Positions 7,722 to 14,342 of a stretch of 19,949 bases of DNA are shown here, piece by piece; the first letter of the stretch is position 1, and the number at the start of each line of letters is the position of its first letter. The translations under genes and the position numbers were made by a program. Source of the DNA: an uncultured Atopobiaceae bacterium (lineage in GTDB: Bacteria; Actinomycetota; Coriobacteriia; Coriobacteriales; Atopobiaceae); the NCBI GenBank assembly GCA_947303905.1, contig CAMYZR010000004.1, positions 1-19,949 of the forward strand. The letters are read 5' to 3'. The notes below the pieces were generated by a model. It ran no database searches. It worked only from the letters and a program-made list of their open reading frames with translations, and was not told the DNA's origin.

Positions 7722-9491
7722 ATGAGCAAACAACTGCTATCGGGCAACGAGGCCATCGCGCAGGGGGCGTGGGAGGCCGGCGTTGCCGTGGGAGCTGCCT
7801 ATCCGGGCACTCCGTCAACCGAGACGCTCGAGAACCTCGTGCGTAAGCCTGACGTGTACTGCGAGTGGGCACCCAACGAGAAGGTCGCCTTTGAGGTGGG
7901 CCTTGGTGCTGCCATGGGTGGCGTGCGCACCCTCGTCACCATGAAGCACGTGGGCGTCAACGTGGCCGCCGACCCCTTCATGAGCGCAGCCAACACCGGC
8001 GTCAACGCCGGCCTGGTGCTGCTCGCCGCAGACGACCCCAGCTGCTACAGCTCGCAGAACGAGCAGGACAGCCGCCACTACGCCGCCTTTGGCCGCATCC
8101 CCTGCCTGGACCCGTCCGACAGCCAAGAGGCCTACGAGATGGCCCAGCAGGCCTTCGACATCTCCGAGCAGTTTGACACCGTGGTCATGCTGCACGAGAC
8201 CATGCGCATCGCTCACACGAAGACGCTGGTCAACGTGGTAGGCGAGCGCACCGACTTGGATCCGCGCCCCTACGAGAGCCATCCCGAGAAGTTCGTGATG
8301 ATGCCCGCCAACGCCGTGCGTCGCACGCTGGTCTGCAACGACCGCGAGGACGAGCTGGTTGCCTGGGCAGAGGAGACCCCGCTCAACCGCGTGGAGATGC
8401 GCGACACCAAGGTCGGCATCATCTGCGCCGGTGCCCTCTACGTGCACGTGCGCGAGGCCATGCCCGACGCCTCCGTGTTCAAGCTCGATGTCACCTGGCC
8501 GCTGCCGCCCAAGAAGCTCGCGGCGTTCGCCTCGCTGGTCGACGAGGTCTACGTGGTCGAGGAGGCCAACCCCTATCTGGAGACGCGCGTCCGTGCCATG
8601 GGCATCGACGTTGCCGAGCCGCCCGCAGGCCGCCTGCCGCGCTCTGGCGAGATCACCCCGGCCCACATCCGCGCCGCCTTTGGCGTGGCCGACCCGGCAC
8701 ACCTCGCACCTGCCGAGGGCCTGCCCCCGCGCCCGCCCGCGTTCTGCGCAGGTTGCCCGCACCGTCTGGTGTACGTGGAGCTGCGCCGCATCAAGGCCAT
8801 CGTGACCGGCGACATCGGCTGCTACACCCTCGGCGCCGTGGCACCGTTCCGCTCCGTGGACTCCGTCATCGACATGGGCGCCTCGCTCTCGATGGCTCAT
8901 GGCATGGAGCTCGCCGGCGCACCCGAGCGCACCGGTCGCCCTGTGGTCGGCGTTATCGGCGACTCCACCTTCGCGCACTCTGGCATCACGAGCCTGCTTG
9001 GCACCGTCTACAACGGCGGCAAGGGCACGCTCTGCATCCTGGACAACCGCACCACGGCCATGACCGGCACGCAGGGCAACCCCGTCAACGGCGTGACCCT
9101 CACCGACCAGGCGAATCGCGTCAACCCGCTCGATGTGCCTGCCGGCAAGCAGCTCGACCTGGTCAAGCTCTGCGAGGCCATCGGCGTGGACGAGATCGAG
9201 GTCGTCGACGCGCAGAACGCCGCCGAGATCCGCCGTGCCCTCAAGGAGGCCACGAGCCACACCGACATGCTCTCGGTCATCATCTTCAAGGCTCCGTGCC
9301 GCCTCATCGACCGTAGCCGCAAGCCCATGCCCACCATCCGCGACTGCCGTCGCTGTGGCCGCTGCATCCAGATTGGCTGCCCGGCCCTCGGTCGTGACGA
9401 GACCGGTCACGCCGTGATCGACCCCAACCAGTGCATCGGCTGCGGCCAGTGCGCACAGTCCTGCCCCTTCGGCTGCATTCAGGAGGACTAG
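7722..9491 (+). CDS. iorA: Indolepyruvate:ferredoxin oxidoreductase, alpha subunit
   Basis: IorA (589 residues, normal family length) is the thiamine-diphosphate subunit of the oxygen-sensitive enzyme that oxidises aryl 2-oxo acids such as indolepyruvate, with CoA, to aryl-acyl-CoA, CO2 and reduced ferredoxin. The N-terminal pyrimidine-binding domain starts at LLSGNEAIAQGAWEAGV and contains AAYPGTPST. The thiamine-diphosphate domain has VIGDSTFAHSGI and DNRTTAMTGTQGNP (about 410-455). The C-terminal 50 residues hold two iron-sulfur motifs, CRRCGRCIQIGCP and CIGCGQCAQSCP. The first has CX2CX2CX4CP spacing, as is usual for this subunit. GGAGAGG (7707-7713) supports the ATG at 7722. The gene is followed after 2 bases by iorB. 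It takes part in amino-acid fermentation in anaerobes. Confidence 0.97.
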   Translation: MSKQLLSGNEAIAQGAWEAGVAVGAAYPGTPSTETLENLVRKPDVYCEWAPNEKVAFEVGLGAAMGGVRTLVTMKHVGVNVAADPFMSAANTGVNAGLVLLAADDPSCYSSQNEQDSRHYAAFGRIPCLDPSDSQEAYEMAQQAFDISEQFDTVVMLHETMRIAHTKTLVNVVGERTDLDPRPYESHPEKFVMMPANAVRRTLVCNDREDELVAWAEETPLNRVEMRDTKVGIICAGALYVHVREAMPDASVFKLDVTWPLPPKKLAAFASLVDEVYVVEEANPYLETRVRAMGIDVAEPPAGRLPRSGEITPAHIRAAFGVADPAHLAPAEGLPPRPPAFCAGCPHRLVYVELRRIKAIVTGDIGCYTLGAVAPFRSVDSVIDMGASLSMAHGMELAGAPERTGRPVVGVIGDSTFAHSGITSLLGTVYNGGKGTLCILDNRTTAMTGTQGNPVNGVTLTDQANRVNPLDVPAGKQLDLVKLCEAIGVDEIEVVDAQNAAEIRRALKEATSHTDMLSVIIFKAPCRLIDRSRKPMPTIRDCRRCGRCIQIGCPALGRDETGHAVIDPNQCIGCGQCAQSCPFGCIQED

Positions 9492-9493
9492 CC

Positions 9494-10129
9494 ATGCCGC
9501 ATGACACTTCTACCAACTACGGCGTCGCCGAGGGCGGCGCGCGCGTGACCCTCGACGGCACCAAGACCATCCTTCTGGTGGGCGTTGGTGGCCAGGGTAC
9601 CATTCTCGCAGGTCAGCTGCTTGCCATGGTGGCTGCCGACGCGGGCCTGGACGTCAAGGTCTCCGAGATCCACGGCATGAGCCAGCGCGGAGGCTCGGTC
9701 TCCACCATCGTGCGCGTGGGCGAGCAGGTGCAGTCCATGATCGCCGACCCCGGGTGCGCCGACATCGTGGTGGCCTTCGAGGCCATCGAGGCGCTGCGCG
9801 CGCGGCAGTTTGTGCGCGAGGGCGGCAGCCTCTTCGTCAACGACGAGCAGATCACGCCGGTTCCGGTCAACATCGGCACCTTCAAGATGCCCGAGGGCGT
9901 CCACGAGCAGCTCGAGAAGATCGGTGCGCGTGTGATCGACGCCGGTGGCATCGCGCGTGAGGTGGGTAGCCCCCGCTCGACCAACGTGGTGCTGGTCGGC
10001 GCGCTCTCCACGGCCCTGCCGTTCGAGGTCTCGGAGTGGGAGGACGCCATCCGTCGTCGCGTGCCGCCCAAGACCGTGGAGGCCAACCTCAAGGCCTTCG
10101 CCCGTGGTCGCGAGGCCGTCAGCGCCTAG
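9494..10129 (+). CDS. iorB: Indolepyruvate:ferredoxin oxidoreductase, beta subunit
   Basis: IorB (211 residues) is the small gamma-domain-type subunit that pairs with IorA. The glycine-rich LLVGVGGQGTILAGQLLA (about 25-42) and the motif SEIHGMSQRGGSV (about 55-67) are typical of the 2-oxoacid:acceptor oxidoreductase gamma/IorB family. The protein is slightly longer than usual because of about 20 extra N-terminal residues before the conserved strand. The ATG at 9494 is supported by AGGAGG at 9481-9486, inside the end of iorA, seven bases upstream. The iorA stop and this start are 2 bases apart, so the pair is almost certainly co-transcribed and translationally coupled. Confidence 0.96.
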   Translation: MPHDTSTNYGVAEGGARVTLDGTKTILLVGVGGQGTILAGQLLAMVAADAGLDVKVSEIHGMSQRGGSVSTIVRVGEQVQSMIADPGCADIVVAFEAIEALRARQFVREGGSLFVNDEQITPVPVNIGTFKMPEGVHEQLEKIGARVIDAGGIAREVGSPRSTNVVLVGALSTALPFEVSEWEDAIRRRVPPKTVEANLKAFARGREAVSA

Positions 10130-10155
10130 GCAGCAGCATAAAAATCTGAACCATG

Positions 10156-10192
10156 ACGCCGGACGGCTTGTTGCGAGCAAGCTGTCCGGCGT
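10156..10192 (+). terminator. Terminator-like hairpin after iorB
   Basis: The arms acgccggac (10156-10164) and gtccggcgt (10184-10192) pair, a G-T wobble follows, and gcttg (10166-10170) pairs with caagc (10178-10182) around a 7-base loop, giving a 15-bp stem. The following bases TTACGATATT are only moderately T-rich. Its position after iorB and before a new unit supports termination. Confidence 0.7.
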
Positions 10193-10199
10193 TTACGAT
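10171..10199 (+). promoter_or_regulatory. Possible promoter of the HTH-kinase pair, overlapping the terminator hairpin
   Basis: TTGCGA (10171-10176) and TACGAT (10194-10199) are 17 bases apart, each matching four of six consensus positions. The -35 falls in the loop and arm of the terminator hairpin. A transcript would start about 35 bases before the first gene. This is a weak prediction. Confidence 0.3.
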
Positions 10200-10239
10200 A
10201 TTCTCTACGGTATTAATCCGAGCGGTTAAGGAGATGCGC

Positions 10240-10686
10240 ATGACGCAGCAGGCACAGCACGAAGAGCTGACAGAGGAGCTGCTGGAACGCCTGTTGGCGA
10301 GCGCAACGCCGGAGGCCTATCTCGCACAGACAGCCACGGATGACCGCTCCCTTGCCGACTACCTGCTCGATCTCATCGATGCGCGCAACATGACGCGGGC
10401 CGACGTGGTGCGTGCCTCCGCGGTGAACTCCACCTTTGTCTACCAGGTGTTCAACGGCGAGCGTCACGTGGGGCGCGACAATGCCATCAAGCTGGCCCTG
10501 GGCATCGGATGCACCCTGCGCGAGACCCAGCGGCTCCTGCGGCACGCCGGGGTCTCCGAGCTTTGGTGCAAGAACCGCCGCGACGCCATCATCATCTTCT
10601 GCATCGAGCAGGGCTATACCCTCCCCGAATGTGACGACGAGCTCTACCGCCTGGGCGAGGATACGCTCGTACCGCAGGAGGGCTAG
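10240..10686 (+). CDS. Small HTH-like protein, first copy, partner of a Ser/Thr kinase
   Basis: This 148-residue soluble protein has an XRE-like helix-turn-helix region in its middle (about 52-100): MTRADVVRASAVNSTFVYQV, then GERHVGRDNAIKLALGI. The N-terminal 40 residues are acidic and helical. The C-terminal part carries NRRDAIIIFCIEQG and a CDDELYRLGED motif. It is clearly paralogous to the protein at 12068-12478, sharing FxYQ, RHxxRD, NRRD, FC, CDD and LGE. I chose the ATG at 10240 because AAGGAG (10228-10233) lies six bases upstream; the ATG at 10234 touches that site. The kinase gene starts 2 bases after its stop. I infer a DNA-binding or kinase-partner role from the fold and coupling; no function is established. 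Confidence 0.82.
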   Translation: MTQQAQHEELTEELLERLLASATPEAYLAQTATDDRSLADYLLDLIDARNMTRADVVRASAVNSTFVYQVFNGERHVGRDNAIKLALGIGCTLRETQRLLRHAGVSELWCKNRRDAIIIFCIEQGYTLPECDDELYRLGEDTLVPQEG

Positions 10687-10688
10687 GC

Positions 10689-11879
10689 ATGGATGACGAC
10701 CAGACACTGCGCTCCATGGTGCGTGACGACGCCTATCGCGTCGTGCGCGTGCTGGGCGACGGTCCCTCTGGCCGTACCGAGTTGGTGACGTTTGGCGGCG
10801 AGGGGCTGCTCGTGCGCAAGCACATCCCTGCGGCGCTTGCCAACGCGGCCGCGTGGGCCGTTGCCATGGAGGTCAACGAACCTCTGCTGCCGCGCATCGA
10901 GGAGCTCTACCGCATGCCCGACGAGCTGGTCGTCATCTATGACTACGTGGAGGGAAGTGCCCTGAGCGAGGTCGCGGAGCAAGCGGGGAGGCTTGAGGCA
11001 GTGCGCGCGGTGGGAGTGCTCTCCGACGTGTGCCGTGCCGTGTCTGCCCTGCATGAGCACGGTGTCGTGCATCGAGACATCACGCCGGGCAATGTGATCC
11101 TGGCTTCAGACGGAGCCCATCTGGTGGACCTGGGAATAGCCCGTCAGCAGCGCCAGGGTCAACGGCGCGACACGACAACGCTGGGCACCTGGGGTTTTGC
11201 GGCGCCTGAGCAGTATGGGTTCATGCAGACTGACGCACGATCCGACGTATATGCGCTCGGACGCCTGCTGGGCTATGCGCTGACGGGGGAGAAGCCCGAC
11301 ACGGAGGAGTACGAGGCGGCGCTCGCCGACCGCGATATCGTGTCCGAGGCGCTCTGTGATGTGGTGCAGAAGGCAACAGCCTTCGAGCCGAGCGCGCGCT
11401 ATCAGACCGCAGACGAGCTTGCACAAGCGGCTCGTGCTGCGCTGGCGGGAGCGCCTCTGGCCGAGCCCGAGCCTGCGCCTGCACCAGTGACGGTACCGCA
11501 GCCTGCGTATCAGCATGTTCCGACCAGAAGAGCACCGCGCGCCTTCATGGAAGCACCCCTGTACCTGCGGGCCCTTGCCGCCCTGGCATGGATTGCGCTT
11601 GCGGTGGGCTTTCTGATAGTGCTGGCCGCCTCAGTGACGTACTGGGTGACCAATGCCCCGAGATGGAACGCAGAGCACTACGTCATGGCCGTGGTTCTGA
11701 ATGCCGGAATCGCGTACTTATGCTTCGAGATCTACAAGGCGGTGTGCCTGCGCGGAGCCTATGCGACAGAGCCTCATCCCGTGAGACTCTTCATTACAAG
11801 AATTTGTATATATAGCCTGATAATATTCTTGGTAATGATGGCACTCGGTATTTTCGTGTCGTACCTCCGCGAATGGTAA
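10689..11879 (+). CDS. Membrane-anchored Hanks-type Ser/Thr protein kinase
   Basis: The protein has 396 residues. Residues 15-250 form a eukaryotic-like kinase domain: a glycine-rich loop LGDGPSG (22-28), the ATP lysine probably K44, catalytic loop HRDITPGN (128-135; D130, N135), DLG in place of DFG (147-149) and an activation segment ending TWGFAAPEQYG. The key catalytic residues are present, although Thr replaces the usual Lys two residues after the catalytic Asp. A proline/alanine/glutamate-rich linker (about 257-272) leads to three predicted membrane helices near the C-terminus, so the kinase domain should be cytoplasmic. No PASTA domain is present, unlike PknB. CAGGAGGG (10675-10682) supports the ATG at 10689, 2 bases after the HTH-like gene. 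The last helix is encoded in AT-rich DNA with codons such as ATA and AGA that are rare elsewhere in the window. Confidence 0.92.
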   Translation: MDDDQTLRSMVRDDAYRVVRVLGDGPSGRTELVTFGGEGLLVRKHIPAALANAAAWAVAMEVNEPLLPRIEELYRMPDELVVIYDYVEGSALSEVAEQAGRLEAVRAVGVLSDVCRAVSALHEHGVVHRDITPGNVILASDGAHLVDLGIARQQRQGQRRDTTTLGTWGFAAPEQYGFMQTDARSDVYALGRLLGYALTGEKPDTEEYEAALADRDIVSEALCDVVQKATAFEPSARYQTADELAQAARAALAGAPLAEPEPAPAPVTVPQPAYQHVPTRRAPRAFMEAPLYLRALAALAWIALAVGFLIVLAASVTYWVTNAPRWNAEHYVMAVVLNAGIAYLCFEIYKAVCLRGAYATEPHPVRLFITRICIYSLIIFLVMMALGIFVSYLREW

Positions 11880-12034
11880 GTGACTAAAATTCCAAGGTAA
11901 TCAGCCTAATTAAATAAAGTGGGATACACCTGTAACATTTTGGTTGTAAACTTATGTATTGGATATGGAAATCAGGGATTTAGCACGCAGCTAATGACTA
12001 TCCTTCGCCGACCATCCATCATCACTCCTATCTC
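11880..12034 (+). promoter_or_regulatory. AT-rich intergenic region, probable promoter of the second HTH-like gene
   Basis: This stretch is far more AT-rich than the rest of the window, for example CCTAATTAAATAAAG at 11906-11920. A weak promoter candidate is TTGGTT (11940-11945) with TATGGA (11964-11969) at 18-base spacing. No terminator hairpin is visible after the kinase gene, so read-through is possible. Confidence 0.4.
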
Positions 12035-12068
12035 AAGGAGGTTGCATTTATCGACAGGTGGCAGTTAG
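11994..12068 (+). promoter_or_regulatory. Possible 24-codon leader ORF ahead of the second HTH-like gene
   Basis: ATG at 11994 opens a 24-codon frame beginning MTILRRPSIIT and ending at TAG 12066-12068. The stop overlaps the GTG start of the next gene by one base (TAGTG). The leader has no strong ribosome binding site of its own, and AAGGAGG (12035-12041) lies within it. It may couple translation or be a chance frame. Confidence 0.25.
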
Positions 12069-12478
12069 TGCAAAAGGCCGGCGACACCCTGCAGGACGTG
12101 CTTGCATCGGCAGAGATTGACGATCGCTCGTTCTCCGAGTGGATCAGCGATGAGCTGACACGGCGGGGCATGAAGAAGAACGTGGTTGTGCGGAGGTCGC
12201 GTCTCAACCAGACGTTTGCCTACCAGATCATGGCGGGCATGCGCCATCCCTCGCGCGACAAGCTCATCCAGCTCGCCTTCGGCATGCGTCTCAACGAGAC
12301 CGAGGCCTGCGAGCTGCTGGAACGCGGCGGTTCGGCTGCCCTTCTTCCGCACAATCGTCGCGACATCATCGTGGCCTTCTGCCTCAACCATGGCATGGAA
12401 ATCTCCGCTTGCGACGATCTGCTGTGGAACCTCGGTGAGGAGACCTTCACCGGCATGGCTGGCAAGCGTCACCTCTAG
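12068..12478 (+). CDS. Small HTH-like protein, second copy
   Basis: This 136-residue protein is a paralogue of the one at 10240-10686. They share DDRS near the N-terminus, NxTFxYQ, RHxxRDxxIxLAxG, a central LLxxxG, NRRDxIxxFC, a CDDxL pair and LGEET/LGEDT near the end. The XRE-like helix-turn-helix part is at about 38-85. This copy is more basic around its presumed recognition region (KKNVVVRRSRLNQ). The start is uncertain. The first standard start in frame is GTG 12068, but the strong site AAGGAGG (12035-12041) is 26 bases upstream. An in-frame ATC at 12050, eight bases after that site, would give six more residues. The function is unknown; its position near the kinase suggests the same pathway. 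Confidence 0.78.
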   Translation: MQKAGDTLQDVLASAEIDDRSFSEWISDELTRRGMKKNVVVRRSRLNQTFAYQIMAGMRHPSRDKLIQLAFGMRLNETEACELLERGGSAALLPHNRRDIIVAFCLNHGMEISACDDLLWNLGEETFTGMAGKRHL

Positions 12479-12589
12479 GCAAAACCGCTCGCAAAAACTC
12501 AACTGACAGCTGAGGAAGCCCGCGCGTCCCTCTTCTAGCATCGAGCCACCGTTCACTGGCTGTGGATCAAGCTCGTCTAGGAGGAACGC

Positions 12590-13135
12590 ATGAAGAAGAT
12601 CATCGATTTGATCAAGAAGATCGCCCTCGCCTTGGTGGTGCTCGTGCTGATTGGCGCGGTCTTCGGAGGCAAAGGCAAGTCATCGAGCTCGAGCTCTTCG
12701 GACTCCAAGAGCGAGGCGGCCGTAGAGGAGCAGGCCCAGGAGAGCAAGGACGATGAGGAGGCCAGCGCCGACGCAGAGATCGAGGAGCCTGAGGCTGAGC
12801 CCGAGAAAGAGGAGCCGATCGAGTACGTGGACGTGACCGTTGACGAGCTGACCGCTGCGCTCGATAACAATCCGCTCAAGGCGAAGCAGACCTATCAGGA
12901 CGCCCACATCAGACTCACGGGCGTGCTCAACAACATCGACTCGTCCGGCAACTACTTCAATGTCAACAACGGAGACCAGTACTCCTTTGACAGCGTGTAC
13001 TGCAGCATCCTCGACGACGCCACGCTCGACCGGATTGCCTCGTCGTCGATTGGCGACACGCTGGTCGTGTGCGGTACCGTCACCGACGTGGGCGAGGTCC
13101 TCGGCTACTACGTGGATGTGGACTACATCGAGTAG
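12590..13135 (+). CDS. Membrane-anchored protein with an OB-fold-like domain
   Basis: The protein has 181 residues. A short basic N-terminus (MKKIIDLIKK) precedes one hydrophobic helix (about 11-26), best read as a signal anchor. A serine run and an acidic Glu/Ala-rich linker occupy about 30-78. The C-terminal domain (about 80-181) has the layout DELTAALDNNPLKAKQTYQD, a strand with LTGVLNNID, and a closing VVCGTVTDVG, resembling tRNA_anti-like OB-fold lipoproteins and membrane proteins. No lipobox cysteine is present. The domain should lie outside the membrane. AGGAGG at 12579-12585 supports this start. It follows the second HTH-like gene by 111 bases. A role as sensor or envelope partner of the kinase is only inferred from position. 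Confidence 0.72.
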   Translation: MKKIIDLIKKIALALVVLVLIGAVFGGKGKSSSSSSSDSKSEAAVEEQAQESKDDEEASADAEIEEPEAEPEKEEPIEYVDVTVDELTAALDNNPLKAKQTYQDAHIRLTGVLNNIDSSGNYFNVNNGDQYSFDSVYCSILDDATLDRIASSSIGDTLVVCGTVTDVGEVLGYYVDVDYIE

Positions 13136-13158
13136 AGCCTGTAGAGATGCATGTGGTA

Positions 13159-13189
13159 GGGGTCGCAACGCGGGTTGCGGCCCCTTTCT
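13159..13189 (+). terminator. Intrinsic terminator after the OB-fold gene
   Basis: ggggtcgcaac (13159-13169) pairs with gttgcggcccc (13174-13184), an 11-bp stem with one G-T wobble and a 4-base loop, followed by TTTCTC. It ends one base before the stop of the convergent pentapeptide-repeat gene, so it may also mark that 3' end, although the other strand has no T-run. Confidence 0.82.
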
Positions 13190-13789
13190 CTATACGAGCT
13201 TGATGCCCAGAAGGCCCACCAGGTCGGGCGCCTGGTCGACGCCAATGTGAGCTCCGCGCAGCTCGGCAAAGGTATCCGATACCCGCAAGGCCTGGATCTC
13301 GCAGGTGGAGAGGTCGATGCCGCGCAGTCGCGTGCCAAAGAGCTCCGCCCGCGTGAGGTTGCAGCCTTCGAGGGTCGTGCGCTTGAGCTTGAGCTGCGCC
13401 AAAGAAGCCTCGTGGAGGTCGCAGCTGCTAAACCGTACCTGTTCAAGCTTGCTCTCGGTCAGGTTGAGATAGGCGCAGGCGCAGTCGCGCAGGGTGTCGC
13501 GCACAAAGTAGCTGTGATGCAGGTCGCAGCCCACCAGGCGCGACCCACTGAACTGACAGTCTCGCCAGTAGCTGGTTGCCATGCGCGCGTTGGAGAAGTC
13601 GCAGCTCTCGAAGGTGCAGCGGTCAAAGGTGATGCGTACCGCCTTAAGCTCGGCAAAGGAGCATCCGTCAAAGCTGCAGTCCTCGAATTCCACGTGACCG
13701 AGGTTGGAGCAGGAGAGGTCCTCTCCAAAGAAGGACTGCTCGCAGACCTCGTCAGCCCCCTCGTCGATGATTTCCCAGAGCGTTGCCAT
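13190..13789 (-). CDS. Pentapeptide-repeat protein (Qnr/McbG-like)
   Basis: This 199-residue soluble protein is built from pentapeptide units of the A(D/N)LXX type, often with F or C at the usual positions: FEDCSFDGCSF, FDRCTFESCDFSNARM, DLHEASLAQLKLKRTTL, CNLTRAELFGTRLRGIDLS. Such repeats fold into a right-handed quadrilateral beta-helix. The C-terminal LRGAHIGVDQAPDLVGLLGIKLV-like ending (Gln-rich turn, then LLGI) matches the cap seen in Qnr/McbG-group proteins, which mimic DNA and bind gyrase. Many family members have no proven role, so resistance is not implied. The start lies 10 bases after the stop of the YfcE-like gene, with only a weak ribosome binding site, suggesting translational coupling. 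Confidence 0.88.
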   Translation of the reverse strand: MATLWEIIDEGADEVCEQSFFGEDLSCSNLGHVEFEDCSFDGCSFAELKAVRITFDRCTFESCDFSNARMATSYWRDCQFSGSRLVGCDLHHSYFVRDTLRDCACAYLNLTESKLEQVRFSSCDLHEASLAQLKLKRTTLEGCNLTRAELFGTRLRGIDLSTCEIQALRVSDTFAELRGAHIGVDQAPDLVGLLGIKLV

Positions 13790-13799
13790 GCGTCACCCG

Positions 13800-14342
13800 C
13801 TAGCCCTCGAGCAGGACGTGCGAGAAGGCGCCGTCCTCATACAGGCCATAGCTGTGCGTCCCATCCTTGGGGATGCCCACGCTTCCCGGGTTGAACAGCC
13901 AGATGCCCTGCGGCCCCTGCTCGTTGACCTTGATGTGCGTGTGGCCATACACCAGGGCATCGCCGGCGCGCAGCGCGGGAAGGCGGTCGATGCTGTTGTG
14001 CTTGCCTGCCCCATACACATGTCCGTGGGTGAAAAAGAGGTCGTGGCCGGTGGCGGGGTCGGCCATGAGCGCATAGTCGGCCATGCAGGGGAAGTCGAGC
14101 ACCATCTGATCGACCTCGGCCTCGCAGTTGCCGCGCACGGCCAGCACCTTGTCCGCAATGCCGTTGAGCATGGAAATGACCTGCTTGGGGGCATAGTCTT
14201 CGGGCAGCTCGTTGCGGGGGCCGTGATAGAGCTGGTCTCCCAGCAACACCACGCGGTCGGGCTGATGCCTGTCGATGGCCTCCATCAGGCGGGCGCACCA
14301 GGTGGCGGCGCCGTGGATGTCCGATGCGATGAGCAGCTTCAT
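13800..14342 (-). CDS. yfcE: YfcE-like metallophosphoesterase
   Basis: This protein (180 residues, close to the usual length) belongs to the small calcineurin-like phosphodiesterases. The metal-binding motifs are all present: SDIHG (D8, H10), GDQLYHGPRN (D36, N44), GNCE (N72), THGH (H106, H108), YGHTH (H134, H136) and NPGS. The HGPRN stretch and the GNCE-AEVDQ segment are typical of E. coli YfcE, a Mn-dependent phosphodiesterase acting on model substrates in vitro; its true substrate is unknown. AAGGGAG (complement of 14349-14355) precedes the ATG. It is transcribed away from dnaK, and a TATATATAAG-containing stretch (14368-14378) may be its -10 region. The pentapeptide gene follows in the same unit. 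Confidence 0.93.
   Translation of the reverse strand: MKLLIASDIHGAATWCARLMEAIDRHQPDRVVLLGDQLYHGPRNELPEDYAPKQVISMLNGIADKVLAVRGNCEAEVDQMVLDFPCMADYALMADPATGHDLFFTHGHVYGAGKHNSIDRLPALRAGDALVYGHTHIKVNEQGPQGIWLFNPGSVGIPKDGTHSYGLYEDGAFSHVLLEG

Noticed and set aside
5154..7733. A long 859-codon open frame on the minus strand opposite the permease gene
   Set aside because: It is a shadow of the GC-rich permease coding frame. Its translation is His/Val/Asp/Leu-rich with no recognisable domain, and the plus strand has clear FtsX membrane helices.
7815..9410. A 531-codon minus-strand frame opposite iorA
   Set aside because: It is a composition artefact; the plus strand has the thiamine-diphosphate and iron-sulfur motifs of IorA.
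13175..13894. A plus-strand 239-codon frame opposite the pentapeptide-repeat gene
   Set aside because: The minus strand shows clear pentapeptide repeats and a Qnr/McbG-like C-terminal ending; the plus frame is a shadow.
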